Source: Gavia stellata (Eukaryota > Chordata > Aves > Gaviiformes > Gaviidae). Taken from it: a stretch of 64,000 nt of DNA. Every line of letters starts with the position of its first letter. Position 1 is the stretch's first letter. The stretch is taken from the NCBI RefSeq assembly GCF_030936135.1, contig NC_082608.1:9207535-9271534 (forward strand), read 5' to 3'. This document shows positions 48,501 through 61,277 of this stretch, one piece after another. Made by a program: the position numbers and the translations under genes. The notes under the pieces are model-generated. The model searched no databases. It was not told where the DNA came from and saw only the letters and a program-made list of their open reading frames with translations.

Positions 48501-51500
48501 GAGTGGTTTTTGTTGAACCTGGAGATGGAGATAAATATAAGATGTTCCTAACAAAATAACCTTGCTAGCTTAAAATCTGGAACTGTGCGTCTGCCGTTTG
48601 AGAGAACAAAAATAAATCAGTGAACTGTATTTCCTCTGTGGAAATAGGAACATCTCTGATGTACTCTGCATTGCTTACCTCAGAGACAACCCAAGCAGAG
48701 AAGGCTGCCAGGCACCTTGTTTGGCAAGGTTCCCTGCTTTTATGCATCACCGTCATGGCTAGGTTTTTGTTATGTGCCTAAGTTTGTGGAATAATGTGTA
48801 ATGGGTAAGGTGGGAGTTAGCTGCACTCTACTGAGAAACTGCTTTCCCCTTTGGTAACGTGATGTTAATTACCGAAGACACAGATGAATACTTTGTACGT
48901 GCAGAGGACCATGAAAGCATGAATAAACAACATCTCTAGTGATCAACTGACAGAATGGCAAATACGTTGGTGTTACACTGAACAGATGGATTCTCTGCCA
49001 GTTGTGATGACTTCTGCAGTAAAAGGGTCAAAACATGTTTTATAATATTTTCTTATCCAGGAATGTCTTCCTGCTTCCCTCAAATACTGAATAAAGAGCA
49101 AAGAGATTCTGACAATGTCTTTTTTTTCTCCTTCATTCCTGGGCTTTGAGAGCTGAACAACATTTTATCGCTTTTAGAGGTTGCTGAAAGGTTAAAGATT
49201 GTGAAATCTCATCCAGAAAAAAAAAATCCCCCCACTTCCCAAAGAAGAACAGAAAAGCTGTATGGATAGAGATCTCATAACCTGAAAATATATTTGAAGG
49301 GCAATTAATTTGCTTTACACGAAATGTGCCAAGCCATAGTGTCCTTAGGAGTTCTATGTTCCTTCTGTAAACTTGAAGGGATTAGAAAAATCTTTCTGTG
49401 CCAGTTGTTTGTTTTGGAGTTTGCTTGCCTTGTTTTTTAGTTCTGTTACATTTGATAAATAGCTGCAGTGATAACATTCAGAGAGCCTTTTCTGGAATGG
49501 TCTAGCTGCAGGAGTGCCCAATGATGTGGAATTCTATACAGCGTGTTGTTAATTTTCACTTTCTCTTTTCAAGGGGCATGAACAGCTGACTGTATCTAAG
49601 TGTATTTGTTTCCTGTGACTACAAAATTTTCCCACATGAGCTAGGGCTGTGCTAAGCTCTCTGACACATGGATCAGTGGACATAAACTGCAATCAGGAAT
49701 TTGTAATTAAAGATACTAAAGATTCGGCTCTGTTGCTGGTTATCCTGGGTGCCTCTATGTCAATCCGTCACGAAGCGTCCAGAATTCTCTAGGGAACCAC
49801 TCCACACAGCCTTGAATAAGGAAACTTTGAGCTATGTTTTTTATGAAAAGAAGAGGAAACCATACTGTAAAATAACGGATGCAAAATAGGTCTGGGAGAA
49901 ATGTGGCCTCTTGCGCTCCCACAGATAAATGGTTTAGACCTGTTGTGGGAAAGGACTGTTTGCATGATTCAGTTGTGGAAAATGGACATAGAATGAGCTC
50001 TGCAGAGTAACAGGGTTTCCAAGATGATGTGAGGGTGTTAGAACATTCTCTGGGCCCATATCATCAACTATAGATTATTCATAAGAGGATGGGCTAAGTA
50101 AGGGGCTCAAGCATAACATACTCCCTGATCTGTAACCCACACATCTAAATGACACTCAGAAGCCACCTGCATTTTAATTGTGTGAGGTCTTAACAAGGAA
50201 TTACAGGAGATGAGAATTTGGACTTATCCAGGGCTTTCTCTGGCTTATTCACATTGCTGAAAGGGGGTTGTATGGGACTGTGTCCTGCAATACCTCAGAG
50301 TCTGCCCCTGTTTGAATATGAGGTGAGTTTGGGGAATGTAGGATTGAGCCACTACTTGCACAACACAGATGCATTCTAAAGCCATCCAACTTATTGCACT
50401 TATAAGTGGTACTTGGCCACTTATGTGTAAAGGTATTTTTCCCTCCCTTCCCACTTTCTCCAGTACAGGACGGACATTTATGGATCTGGGACGCAGTTTG
50501 GATATTTTTGTTAAAAGCCAGTACTGACAACATTCATTCTCACTCGAGAGGACATCTCTCTCCAAGGTCAAAAGCAAACATGAGCAAACAATAAGCAACA
50601 TTAACAAAATAGGAATTTGCTTCCCAGCTAATTTCCTTCAATGTTTGAGTGTACGTGTTCTCATGGTTTGGATGTGTGATATGCATCTGTAGAAAGAAAG
50701 ATTTTTTCTGATTTTTAAACCTTTGGAAAATGAGGCTTTGCAAGTCCTGCCCAACATCTGCTCCAGATGCAAATCTAAATATTTAGGCCATTAATATGTA
50801 GGCAGAATTATAAAACTGTTACATAATGTATGTTCCTGAACCAAAGATACACATATTTTTCTTTGTAAGTAGAATTTCCTCCTGCCTTGCCTCACATCAC
50901 AATTTTGCACTCTGCCCCACTGCTACTTATCTGCTGATAATGTTGAATATCTTTTTTTGAGTAGGATAATGTATACTATTACTTGAAATAAAGGCTTGAA
51001 TATTCATGAGAGAGCTTTTTTATGAATATTGTATCTGCTTTCATTTTCTGTGTCACTAGGTCTCTGTAATATAAATTAGTTTAACACCTCCCATAGGCGA
51101 AATTCTAGTCTTACGTATGCCAAAACCCTGCTGAAGCAAGATTGTGAGTCTGTTCCTACAAAATCTCTTTCTTAGGTGAGTAGTAATTTGCAGATGATGG
51201 ACTTATATGAAGTTCTATTTTAATATCTGAAGGAAAGAAGAGTATCTTAAAAGTTTTCATAATGTTGACTATGTTACTCACTGAAAGCTTTGCTAAGGCT
51301 GAGAATTTATATTCCTGAAAATTATATATGATTGTATATTCTGGCGTTGTTAAATATCGTTTACAAAATAGTGGCGCAAAAGCTTGTGTGAATGCATTAG
51401 GAAAAATTCTGCAGGAGGGAAATGCTTTCAGTTTTGTTTAACTTCCCAGCTGTGTTTGGCTTTTAAAGTAGAATGAGACTTTCCTGTAGCTGGTTGCTTT

Positions 51501-52611
51501 CAGATTTCACCATAAATAACAACATTTTGAAGGGATAAGAGAATCATGAAGGTTATCTGACACTACAGAAAGAATTCCATTGCCTTTACATCTCCCTTTC
51601 AAGTACATGTGATTTTTTTTTAAAAAGAGAAGAAAATAGACATTTGAGGGAAAACCCTGCAGAGCTATTTATCCTTTTATTTTAGAAAAGAAGTTTCAGA
51701 GTCTTCTCTCCACCTGTACTGGAAAAACAAACAGATAAAAAAAATCTGTTGTATTGGAGGACAATTTCCAGTTTTCAGTGGTGGAAATCACAGCTGGCAG
51801 AAACTCCATTGTAAACTTCTTAACCTAGATCATCTCTCTGTAAGCATATTAGCCAACATATCACAGCACTAATTCAGGCATGGTTCAGATTGGGTGCTCA
51901 TTTTATTCACATGCTTCTGGGCTTTTCTCATAGAACCAGGGGAAAAATTGGCAGTAAAAGATTAGGCAACTTTATTTGGATCCCTGTCTTGTTCGGTTAT
52001 CAGTGGCCTCTATCCAAATTCAACTGGGGCATGCATTTTGAAGTGGTACGAGTTGCCATTCTGAAAGGCTGTTGGAAGAGGTTGTGTTACAGAAAGCTAC
52101 TGACAAAAGGACGTTCTGAAGCCAAATAATCAATAAATATCCAAAGACAACAAAGCACATTGGGCTAAATTAACTTCTAGTTTAAATCCATCAAGTGTCA
52201 GAAATGTATTGGCAGCAAATTATGCCTACTATCACAAAATATTTCTGAAGGTGCTTTGTCATGAATTATACTACGTGATTTGTGAAGTACCTTTTTAAAA
52301 TAAACATACACTTAGAATAATTGGATATTAACAGAGATCAAGATGTTAAGATTAATATGTCCCAGTAAAATGAAACCTCTTGGTGTGTGCAATTAGTGTG
52401 AAACTAGCATCACTACTTTGAAAAACATAAACCTCTTTTCTCTATTGTTCCGTACTACCTACATAAATCCGTACTCCATTTGTTTTCTGACTTGCTGATA
52501 GTATCCCAGTTTGTGTGATTTTTCAACCAATATTCTTAATAACTTAACAGTGAAATACTGTATATTATTTGAAACTAAAATCCTACCCTTAGTCCACAAT
52601 TCCGGGTATAA
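45513..52611. other. Intergenic region, no gene recognised
   Basis: AT-rich sequence with many short open frames, none longer than 120 codons and none recognisable. No interspersed repeat is identified by eye. Confidence 0.5.
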
Positions 52612-52829
52612 TTCACAGAATCACAGAATCACTAAGGTTGGAAAAGACCTGTACGATCATCAAGTCCAACCATCAACCCAACACCACCGTGCCCACTAAA
52701 CCATGTCCCACAATGCCACATCCACACGTTCCTTGAACACCTCCAGTGATGCTGACTCCACCACTTTCCTGGGCAGCCTGTTCCAGTGTTTCACTGCTCT
52801 CTCAGTAAAGAATTTTTTCCTAAAAAATT
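52612..52829 (-). mobile_element. CR1 LINE 3' end, antisense
   Basis: Read on the minus strand this is the CR1 3' terminus. On the + strand it starts with the inverted 8-bp tail (TTCACAGAATCACAGAATCA), then AAGGTTGGAAAAGACCTG, ATCATCAAGTCCAACCATCA, and the inverted end of ORF2 (GGGCAGCCTGTTCCAGTGTT). It is truncated near 52829, within CAGTAAAGAATTTTTTCC. Several indels make it older than the copy at 24.4 kb. Confidence 0.95.
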
Positions 52830-55800
52830 GGTCAGACATTTGTGGCTTCTTTAAAGGCTTTCGAATTCAGAGCATGACTAAACCCGACTCATTTCTACAG
52901 TAAGCTCCAAGACCTTTGTAAAACGGAAGAATTAAAGACAGATTATACTTGCTTTTTGTTTAAATTTTCAGAGATTTCAGAGGTTGATATTACAGCTCGT
53001 AGCAACTCAGGGAAAAAAGAAATAAACAGTTTTCTGAGTCGTCTTAATAGATTTTGTTGGGAGCTTCCCAACAAAAGTTTTCATCAGGATATTTTGAGTC
53101 CCAAAAAATCTTACTGACACTCAAATGGCAAAACTGTCACCTGACATACAGACAGCACATGAATCAAATTAGATGCCTACAAATCCCATCTGATCTGGTT
53201 AAAGAAGTACAGAGGCATAACAGTATCACAAAGTACAAGATTAGACATCCTATGAGACTGGGAACCTATTATGTAGCATTATATTTTAGAGCCTTGATGC
53301 CTGTTGAGAGTCTGGCCTTTACTCATGTCATGTTTGTCTATGGGCTGATATGTCATAAAACCTTCGATTGGCTTAACCCTCTTTAAGTTTGAAAAATGAA
53401 CTGAAATTTAATTCTAAATCACACTGACTAATTTTGCCCTGGACCTAGTGTTTGTTGGAAATCCTCCCTGTTACAGAAAGGATGATGAAAATTAGGGTGA
53501 GAACACAGAAACCAAGACATTGTTATGGCTATTATATAGCACAAGGTACTTCTAAAATGTTACTTCTTCCTGAAATATACAGTCTGACCCACTGTTTCAA
53601 GTCTGAGCTAGAGGAACAAGTATTTTTTCGTAATATAACACACTCCTATTCAGTAGGCAATTTATATTTGTCTTATGTATTTTTGTGTCCAGGCTAGTCT
53701 ACTATTACCTTTTCCTAATACTATTTATCTTACTGCTGAACATAACCATGAACCTGTTAAAGGTACTACAACCATTTTCCTCAGTTTAAATTTAGCAAAG
53801 GACGTAATTGTCTCCAGTAAGATTTAAGCTTGCTCTTTAAAGCTTAAGTGTTCTACTAAACTGCTGTCTACCTGATAGCAATCAGAAATGGGTAGTCATT
53901 CCATTGATTCAGTACCTGCAGTAGTATGAGTTTTTGCTTATTTCAGAGGCAAGTAAGACTATTTATGAAGCAATTTAATAAAAGATAATGATAAAGAGCA
54001 AAACCATAAAGCTGGGATTTCATCAGTTACTTTAGTAAAGCAGGCCAACATTACAATCTTTCTGTTTTACTGACCTACAACATTTCCTTCTGTATTGATG
54101 TAAGAAATGGACATACCATCCAGACCAGAACTCCTCTTTGGAGAGTTCCTTCAGCTGTAGCAGTACGGTTCCTCTTCACTGAAGCTCTGAAAAGACAGAA
54201 TTTATTTGTGCTAGCAAAGTGTTTGCTAAATCCATGCACTGTCTAGTTGAAACTTTCCCACTTGGTTAAATACTGTTTATATTCTGTAATCATAGATAGT
54301 TCTGCATTTTTTACTATTCTTTTTAGTGTATACCATTCGATTGCTTGCTTCAGTAAAAACAAACTCAGTCTCTTCTTGTCTTTGATGGGGGCTGTCTCAT
54401 TAATTACAACATGCAGCTAAAAGTACTATCTACATATGTGGGGCATATGAAAAACTTTGTTAGAATTTGTCAGTAATTTTTTTGAAGAACCATTGTTGGG
54501 AAATTCTGTTTTGTGAAATTAGAAACATTTTGCATGAACGTACTAATCTCAAAAACCACTTATGAATACAAGCAAGGTGCAGGTCACTGATTAAGAACTG
54601 CTTTTACATCTGTAACTAGTATTAGCTACTGTTCCTTGACATAAGAAATATGTATTACAATATATATTACAAATATATTGAGAGAAAGAGGAGAAACTGA
54701 AACAGGATTAGAGAATTATTCTTCTGTTCCTAAAGTGTTGGCTCAAGTGTTGGTATGATTCCTCTACCTAGAAGGGATATGCAACCACCAGTACAGAGAT
54801 TACTGTGGGCGAGTTAAAAGGTAATTCTCCCAATGAATAGAGTGGATTGGAGAGAATGGAATTGCAGGTGTGGTCGTACATTAGAAATTTCCTCTGGCTT
54901 TGTATACTAATAAAGCTAACCTGGAATTATTAAGTATTTTCATACACACAGAACTACATATGTCAGGAAGGGATGCAGGAACGTTTGTGCACAGAAGGCC
55001 TCTTGCATTTATGAATTACACTAGAAAGTGCTTTAGAGAAGAGAGGACTAGTTGTGGAGAAGGAATGGAGTGCTAAAACCAGTTCAGCTCCTGCAACAAG
55101 ATGTTGCTGAGGTCCAGGCCCATCCACACAACCATTGCCAAAGCAGAAGACAGGAGAAGACCTGACCTGGCTGAGCTAGAGTGCAACTGTGAAAATTTCT
55201 TTAAAGGAGAAGACTGCACATGGTTTCTGATGCTCCATTTGTGTTCTGTCATCTTTGTAGTCCTAAAAAGTAGACTATAGGCAGGTCCCACAAAGCTTAT
55301 TTTGCCATCAGCTAGGCTACCTGTTCCATTACTGATGCTGAGCTGATGGGAGAGGATTTATCTTTGGCAATTTAGTTGCCTGACAGCTATTAAGAAACTA
55401 TGTATGCAGTTAGCTAGTTTATGTAACTTCTTTGGTTAAAAGTCTCGAGTCTCAGTGAAATTAGAAAGTCTTGAGTCTCAGTGAAATTAGAAAGATGCTA
55501 AATATATTGTTTGCATAAGATTCCACTTCCCATAGTGATTAATTTTGCATATATGAATCAGTCTCATTGGTGTAAATTGAATTATTCTTCTGTGACTATG
55601 CAGGTGACTGGGGCAGTGACTCCTTACAGAGGGAGCCTGTACAAAGGCTGAGCTGTGCTGTTTGAACGTTGTGCAACAAAGGACCCAAGTGATTTAATAC
55701 AGCCTTACAGGCTGCGGTGAGGTGACACGGCCCCTCAGCTGCCAGGCTACAAGCACAGTTTTGTATACACGGGGAGCTGGGGGTAAATCCCACAGCAGCC

Positions 55801-55890
55801 CTCACTGTCTGTGGTTCATCAGGTACCGAGTCCTGCTGGCAACAGAGATTTGAACAGCATCAACATCTCACCAGAGAATAAACACAGCCA
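52830..55890. other. Intergenic region between CR1 and second CpG island
   Basis: No gene is recognised. It contains a 26-bp tandem duplication at 55441-55494. A 59-codon + strand frame at 55101-55280 has a Cys-rich patch followed by a hydrophobic segment and is described under findings. Confidence 0.5.
55441..55494. repeat. 26-bp tandem duplication
   Basis: AGTCTCGAGTCTCAGTGAAA-type unit, 26 bp long, repeated twice with a single C/T difference at the sixth base, plus two bases of a third copy. Confidence 0.9.
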
Positions 55891-56535
55891 GCAGAGCTGC
55901 TGTACCCCAAACGCGAGGGCTCACCCAGCGCGGTTTCAACAGCAATCCAGGGCGGCGGAGCTGCGCACCACAAACGCTGCCAGCTGCCCCCGGGCCTTTA
56001 AGAAGCCCGGGCTGTGGGGGTGCCGGTCGCCGCGGGGGCGGGCAGCTGCCGCCTCACACCAGGCTCAGCAGCCGGTGCCCGGGGAAGAGCTGTAATGCCG
56101 TGAGCGGTGCGGGTACCCCCGCTCGGGCTGAGGGAGGCCTCACCGAGCGCCATGTCAGGCAACCGGGAGGCAACATGGCGGCCGGTTAGGCGCGAGCAGC
56201 GAAGCGTTTGAAGCGGGGGCGGGGGCGCGGGCGCGGGCGCGGGCGCGTGCCGGGGCTAGCCGACCAACGGCTCAGCGGCTCCCGCCCTCAGCACCCTTAG
56301 GGCGGCCGCGCGCAGCCCGCAGCTTCCAGAAGGTTCCCGGCCGCCGGCTCGGGCGGGCTCTGCGGCTGGGAGCTCGTCCTCCGGCTTGGGGCTGTGTGCT
56401 GCGGCCGTGGGATGCCCTAGGTACGCCCTTGGGGATGCCATGAGGTTTTCGGTAACTCCACCGTCTGAAGGCACCTTTCTGTTCCGAGGGGTGGTCAGCC
56501 CGCCTCAGGGGTCCTCGTGAGGGGGCGCTGCTGAG
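55890..56535. promoter_or_regulatory. Second CpG island, probable promoter
   Basis: A sharp GC- and CpG-rich block in AT-rich DNA. It contains a YY1-type element AACATGGCGGCC (56172-56183), TTTGAA (56207-56212) and Sp1-like GGGGGCGGGGGC (from about 56215). YY1 elements with ATGGCGGC on the sense strand usually lie just downstream of initiation sites, so transcription to the right is the simplest reading. Possible first-exon donors are CCCTAG|GTACGC (56421) and TTTTCG|GTAACT (56452). The gene served is unidentified. Confidence 0.7.
56213..56252 (+). repeat. G-run array (GCGGGC/GGGGGC repeats)
   Basis: Closely spaced runs of three to five G residues, including three copies of the 6-bp unit GCGGGC. 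The + strand could form a G-quadruplex, about 30 bases downstream of the YY1 element. Confidence 0.75.
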
Positions 56536-58335
56536 GTGCAATCGGTAGTGGTGGCCCCAGGAGAAAAACAAAAAAGTCTTTTTCTGTCTACTAGGTGGTT
56601 TGCTTACAGATCACCCGGGGGCGCTCTAGTAGGACTAATACTTCGGTTGATGTATATGATTATCAGTTTTCATCTACATGCACAATTCCCTAAATTACTA
56701 GAGGTTTTTGTCATGTTTTTTGACAAATGTAAATAAGTTCATCGCAGAAGTATGTGAGAGAAATAAGTTCTCTGGTATAAAGCTGTCCTAATTAAGTCTT
56801 CATTGGGGATTATGGGAGCAGCAGCATTCACTTTTGGACTTATTTAGCTAATTGTCAGTGATACGTGTATGATAACTTGGTTGCTAGTCAGAGAAGTGAT
56901 TTTGTAAAGTATGGATTGTTAATCTGTTGTCTATAGACATTAATTTGCAGTTGGCTTTGAGTCTTTTTTTTAGTAATGTAACCTGTATTTGAACAAAGCC
57001 CTCTCCCTGGATTTTCTGTAACCATTAAGCATCCCTTCTGAAATGCATATGAAACATTCAAATAAATTTAGCATCAGTTTGGTGCATAACCTCTTTTGAT
57101 TTTCCTTGAATATGGCACAGTTTCCCAGTAGCTTCTGTACACTGGTCTGTTATCTTTCGGGAAAAGAAAAAGATACTTCAAGAAGTGCCTTCAGTGCAGT
57201 ATAGTGCTGGTGAGCTAGCTCAGAGGTTAGGTGAAGATGCACAAATCTCTTTGAACAGACAGTTCCCTTCCCTCCCTCATCCCTTCCCTCACCAGTAGCT
57301 TGTGTTTCTTCCTATAACATTTCGTGCTAGAGGCTTGTTCCAAAGCCTGCTGCCATTAGTGAAAGAACATTAAACACAGCAGTCGGGGATCTACACCTGC
57401 AGTATATATATATATATAACTTAATGCAAAGCCTCTGCAAAACGCTTTACAGATAAGGTTGATAGGCCGAGAAAAATGCAACGATCCCTGAACAATCCGA
57501 CCATTTCTTTTCCACCTTTTCAGGCAGTTTTATATCTCGGGGAATTTCCAGTTTTAACTGTGCTTTTCTTTGTAATATTTACTTTTGTAAACTGCTAAGG
57601 ACTGATTGTGAGGTTAACAGTCTGAGGATGTTGTTACAAAAGTACTTTTTAGGCTTTTTTTCTGTACTGGTCTGATTCTCAGTCTCGTTTGGTAGTCTGA
57701 TCAAAGTGTTACAGCCTGGAGTTGGTTACAAACCACAGCATCAGGGGGTGGTCCATGGTTACTTCCTTTCCAAAGATTAGCTCCCCTACACTGAGTTTCT
57801 GATTAGGAGCTAACAGTAGCTACTCACTACTTCATGCTTCCTTTTCCTAGGAAAGACCTAAACAAACAGGAGTTTAGATGGATATTTAGATAACATGAAT
57901 GGGCTATTATTGCATGTGTAACTCACCAGCAAGATTTTATTTTCTGTTCTAAAAAAGAAAACTGTGAGGTTGGGCTCAATGCAGTGTTGCTCTATTAGAT
58001 GTTGAGCTACTGTGGTGACAGGTGGCTGGCTGAAAGCTGTTAAGCAAATCCAAATATAAACTTCCGTGTTGTCTTTTTTTTTTTTAATGGTTCAATATTA
58101 CATACACTTTTGATGTGTCACTGGTACGGTTAAAAATAATTCTGATAAATACCACTAATAGAATTGTTCAATGAAATTAATTCATGGTATTGCTAATTTT
58201 TACCATCTGTCATAAACCTGCAATCCAGGTTAAGTATATTCCCAAAGTGTATTTATTATCTGTTGTTTACTCACTTACTCGTTTGGTAAAGAGTATCTTT
58301 TAATTCCTAAATTATATTTTTATTTTTATAAACAG
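56536..58335. other. Region between second CpG island and first candidate exon
   Basis: AT-rich, with a short (TA)n run at 57403-57418. No coding exon or repeat is recognised. If the candidate downstream gene is real, this would be its first intron. Confidence 0.4.
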
Positions 58336-58372
58336 CCTTACCATGGAAAACGCTGGTTCTGACATGCAACAA
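58336..58372 (+). CDS. Candidate start-codon exon of an unidentified gene
   Basis: A T-rich tract ending TTTTTATAAACAG precedes CCTTACCATGG, a perfect Kozak context with ATG at 58343-58345. It encodes MENAGSDMQQ up to a weak donor CAACAA|GTGTTT (phase 0). If not spliced, the frame ends at TAA after 17 codons. The product is not recognised. Support is only positional, about 2 kb downstream of a CpG island. Confidence 0.22.
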
Positions 58373-61190
58373 GTGTTTCCAATAAGACAGCTATAAATTT
58401 ATTTTTGTGTTGATTCATTTACTGAATAATTATTTGGTAAATGTTAGGATTTATATTTCAAGCTGAGGTTTGAAGTTCCTTAACCACTAGAAGGCACTCT
58501 GGTATAAAGCTTCCTCTTTAATAGCTTACAAAACCTGCATCTAAGTAAGGGCAAAACATAAACAAACAAACATGACTGGCTTTAAGCAATTTCCTAAAGA
58601 TAGCTATGTTCACTCTTATGTGAGATGATAACCTTCAAATTATTGTTTGTCCAGCTACACCAGAACTTACGCTCTAATGCACACATACTGCAAGCATGTG
58701 TATGCATAGTAATCAGTGTGTTGGTTATTATTCCTGTTTCATCAGGTAGCGCTTAAAAAACAGAAAAAGGTTAAGTTGTCTTACGTTCTGTGGTTTGTAC
58801 ACGTGTATACTAAATACATTGCTGACACGTGCTAGCATGGGCTGGAATTTTTCACCTGCCAAACTCTGCTTTCAGTACTGAATCTTTCTGTGGGCTTCTG
58901 TGAGTGATGTTACTACACCACTGTATTTGTGTGAAAGTACACTCATGCAGTGTTAAGATTCACAGTTAAAATAAACACAGTAGTCTAGAAATATGACTAT
59001 GTTGCTATAGTAACACTAAATTGTTTTGTATGCTGAATGGTTGCACTTGAAAATTGTTTCTGTTTTGTGAGGTTACGAGATGTTTCCAGTTTAGTGAGTA
59101 TTTGGAAAACAACAGGTTTAAAGTTAAAACACTATTAAAAATAACTGATATAATATATAATTTAACTTGTTCTTTTTTTCTTTTCTTCATGTGTAGTTGA
59201 CTAATTTTCTATTTCTGTACATAGCAGTGTCGTATATTGGGTTAAAAAACTGCAGACCTCTGGAATTCAATATGGGATCACTTCGAGTCTCAACGTTTTT
59301 GAAAGGTGTTCTGTGAAATGATTTATAGTGCATTTGGTACTTGCCAATATTTACTGAAAAGTTGTGCGGGACTATATATCCTGATCATAAAAGGCAGTCA
59401 TATTGGAAGAAATCACCTGACTAGTGAAATTCGGTATATGTCAGCATCAATCTTGATCATCAGTATAGCTTAATGTTGAATGTCAAAATCTGAAGCTTCA
59501 AAAATGTTCTTCTTCTCATCTAAATATTATATGATTTTGAATAAGAATGTACTTGTTATCCCTTCTTGTTTTAGTAAAAAGTTTGCATTTTGGCAGAGAA
59601 AACACACAATTAGGAAAATGTAAAGAATTTAATAGATTATAGCAAAAAATCAGGAGATCTTGAACTTGAGCCCTTTGTGACTTTCATTAATCCCAACTTT
59701 CTTCTTTTTCCTCATACTTGATGTTTTATGAAGATTTTTTCCTTTTTTTTTTTCCCTTTGAGTTTCACGAAAACAAGATATATCTTGTATACCGGAAGTC
59801 TGAAAGGAATGACTCAAACTCTGTCTAGGAGGACAGAGGGGAAAAATCTCTTCCAAGAGACTTAACTACTGATATTACTTTTTCTTACTACTTCTAATAA
59901 GCATCTGAATCCTGATTAGTTCTTGGGGCTTGAACATCAGTTCCTCTGAGGTTCTCTGTTGCTAGTACAGTGTCAAGAGACAAACCTAACTGCCGTCAAT
60001 TTCAATAAAATAATTTTGTGTATTAGGAGTCCTTAAAAAAAGTCTATTTTAAAAAAAATTAAAAAGTGTCTACCTGTGCTAATTTTTTTACTTCCTGCAG
60101 TTTAGTTTCAGAGGAAGTTAGTATCTCTGCTCTGGAGGAATATATCATCTTTCATTGCTTTTAGACATAAATTTTTCCCAGTTTTAGGAAAACAGATTTG
60201 CAAAGATATGCCATAAGGCGCTCTTTCTATAACTGACTCTAGAAAGGGAGATGTCTCTGTTTGGACATCTATTAATTCTATATAGTTTATGTGATCTGGT
60301 TCCAAATACATTATCTACAACCAATTCTGATGCTATCACTTCCATTTAATTCCTAGGGAACACTTACTGAGATGGAATAAAGTTGAAATCAACACTTTTG
60401 TGGAAGTCTAGGACTGTTTAGAATGTACTGACATTTAAAATTAAAACCTCACAGGATACGCTTTTTAAAAAAATCTGAAGTGCAAAGTATAGTTGACATA
60501 CAATCCAAGGAATAAAATAGTGTATTTTATAAAATAGTGTATTACTCCTTACTAGCTTTTACTTATATTCAAGGATTCAAGGCTTGATCCTTCAGGATGC
60601 TGAACACTCCTGTTGCAGTCTGGCACTTGGGCATTTGATTGTTCTGAAGCATAAGAACAGTTAGACATACACAAGTTAACTTTGCCAAGTCAGCTTGCTG
60701 GAACGGAGGGCCTTGTCTTTGCAAGTTTGAACTTTGTTAAAGCAGTTATGTTGTTATCTTAAGAACAAGTGAATTCTCCTCAGGAGGGATAAAAAAACCA
60801 AACCAAAAACCCCAAACCTGAACAACTTTCCTCCCTGTTCCTAAGGAAATGCTCAATGTAAGTGGGCAAAAAAAAAGCCTGCAGAAAGCAAGGGTAACCT
60901 AACTGGGTAGAATAGAAGTGTTTTTTCCACAGTGTAGGTGCACAACAAGGAAGGTTCCTCATATCTTTACACTTGAACACAAGTAAGAAGTTAATGAGGC
61001 AATTGGTCCCCATCCAGAGCATTGCAGAGAAGAAGATTCAATCCACCTGTTGACCAGTGAGTGTGTGAAGGCTGGCATATGGGAGGCATCTGTTTCTGTA
61101 ACACAAATGCTTGTGCCTGTTTACATCAAGTAGAAAGTTTGTGAGAATCCCCTATTACCTCTTTTTTTTTTTGTTCCGTTTTGTTCACAG

Positions 61191-61277
61191 ATGAAAGTTT
61201 TTATGCAGAAGAATATGCTTGAAAATGTAGAAGGGATGAATTTAATTTCCTTCATTGAACCAATCCTGAAGCATAAA
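61191..61277 (+). CDS. Candidate internal exon of an unidentified gene
   Basis: An excellent acceptor (a T10-containing tract, then TTTTGTTCACAG) precedes an open segment of exactly 29 codons beginning MKVFMQKNMLENVEGMNLIS and ending EPILKHK, with donor AAA|GTAAAT. Phase 0 on both sides matches the candidate exon at 58.3 kb. Without splicing the frame stops at 61305-61307. It looks amphipathic-helical but matches no family I recognise. Confidence 0.27.

Noticed and set aside
56256..56571. Minus-strand frames of 72 and 99 codons in the second CpG island
   Set aside because: Composition-driven; the translations are Arg/Ala/Pro-rich without recognisable features.
60108..60311. 67-codon minus-strand frame with mixed, protein-like composition
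   Set aside because: I could not match it to any family, and there are no clear flanking splice sites.
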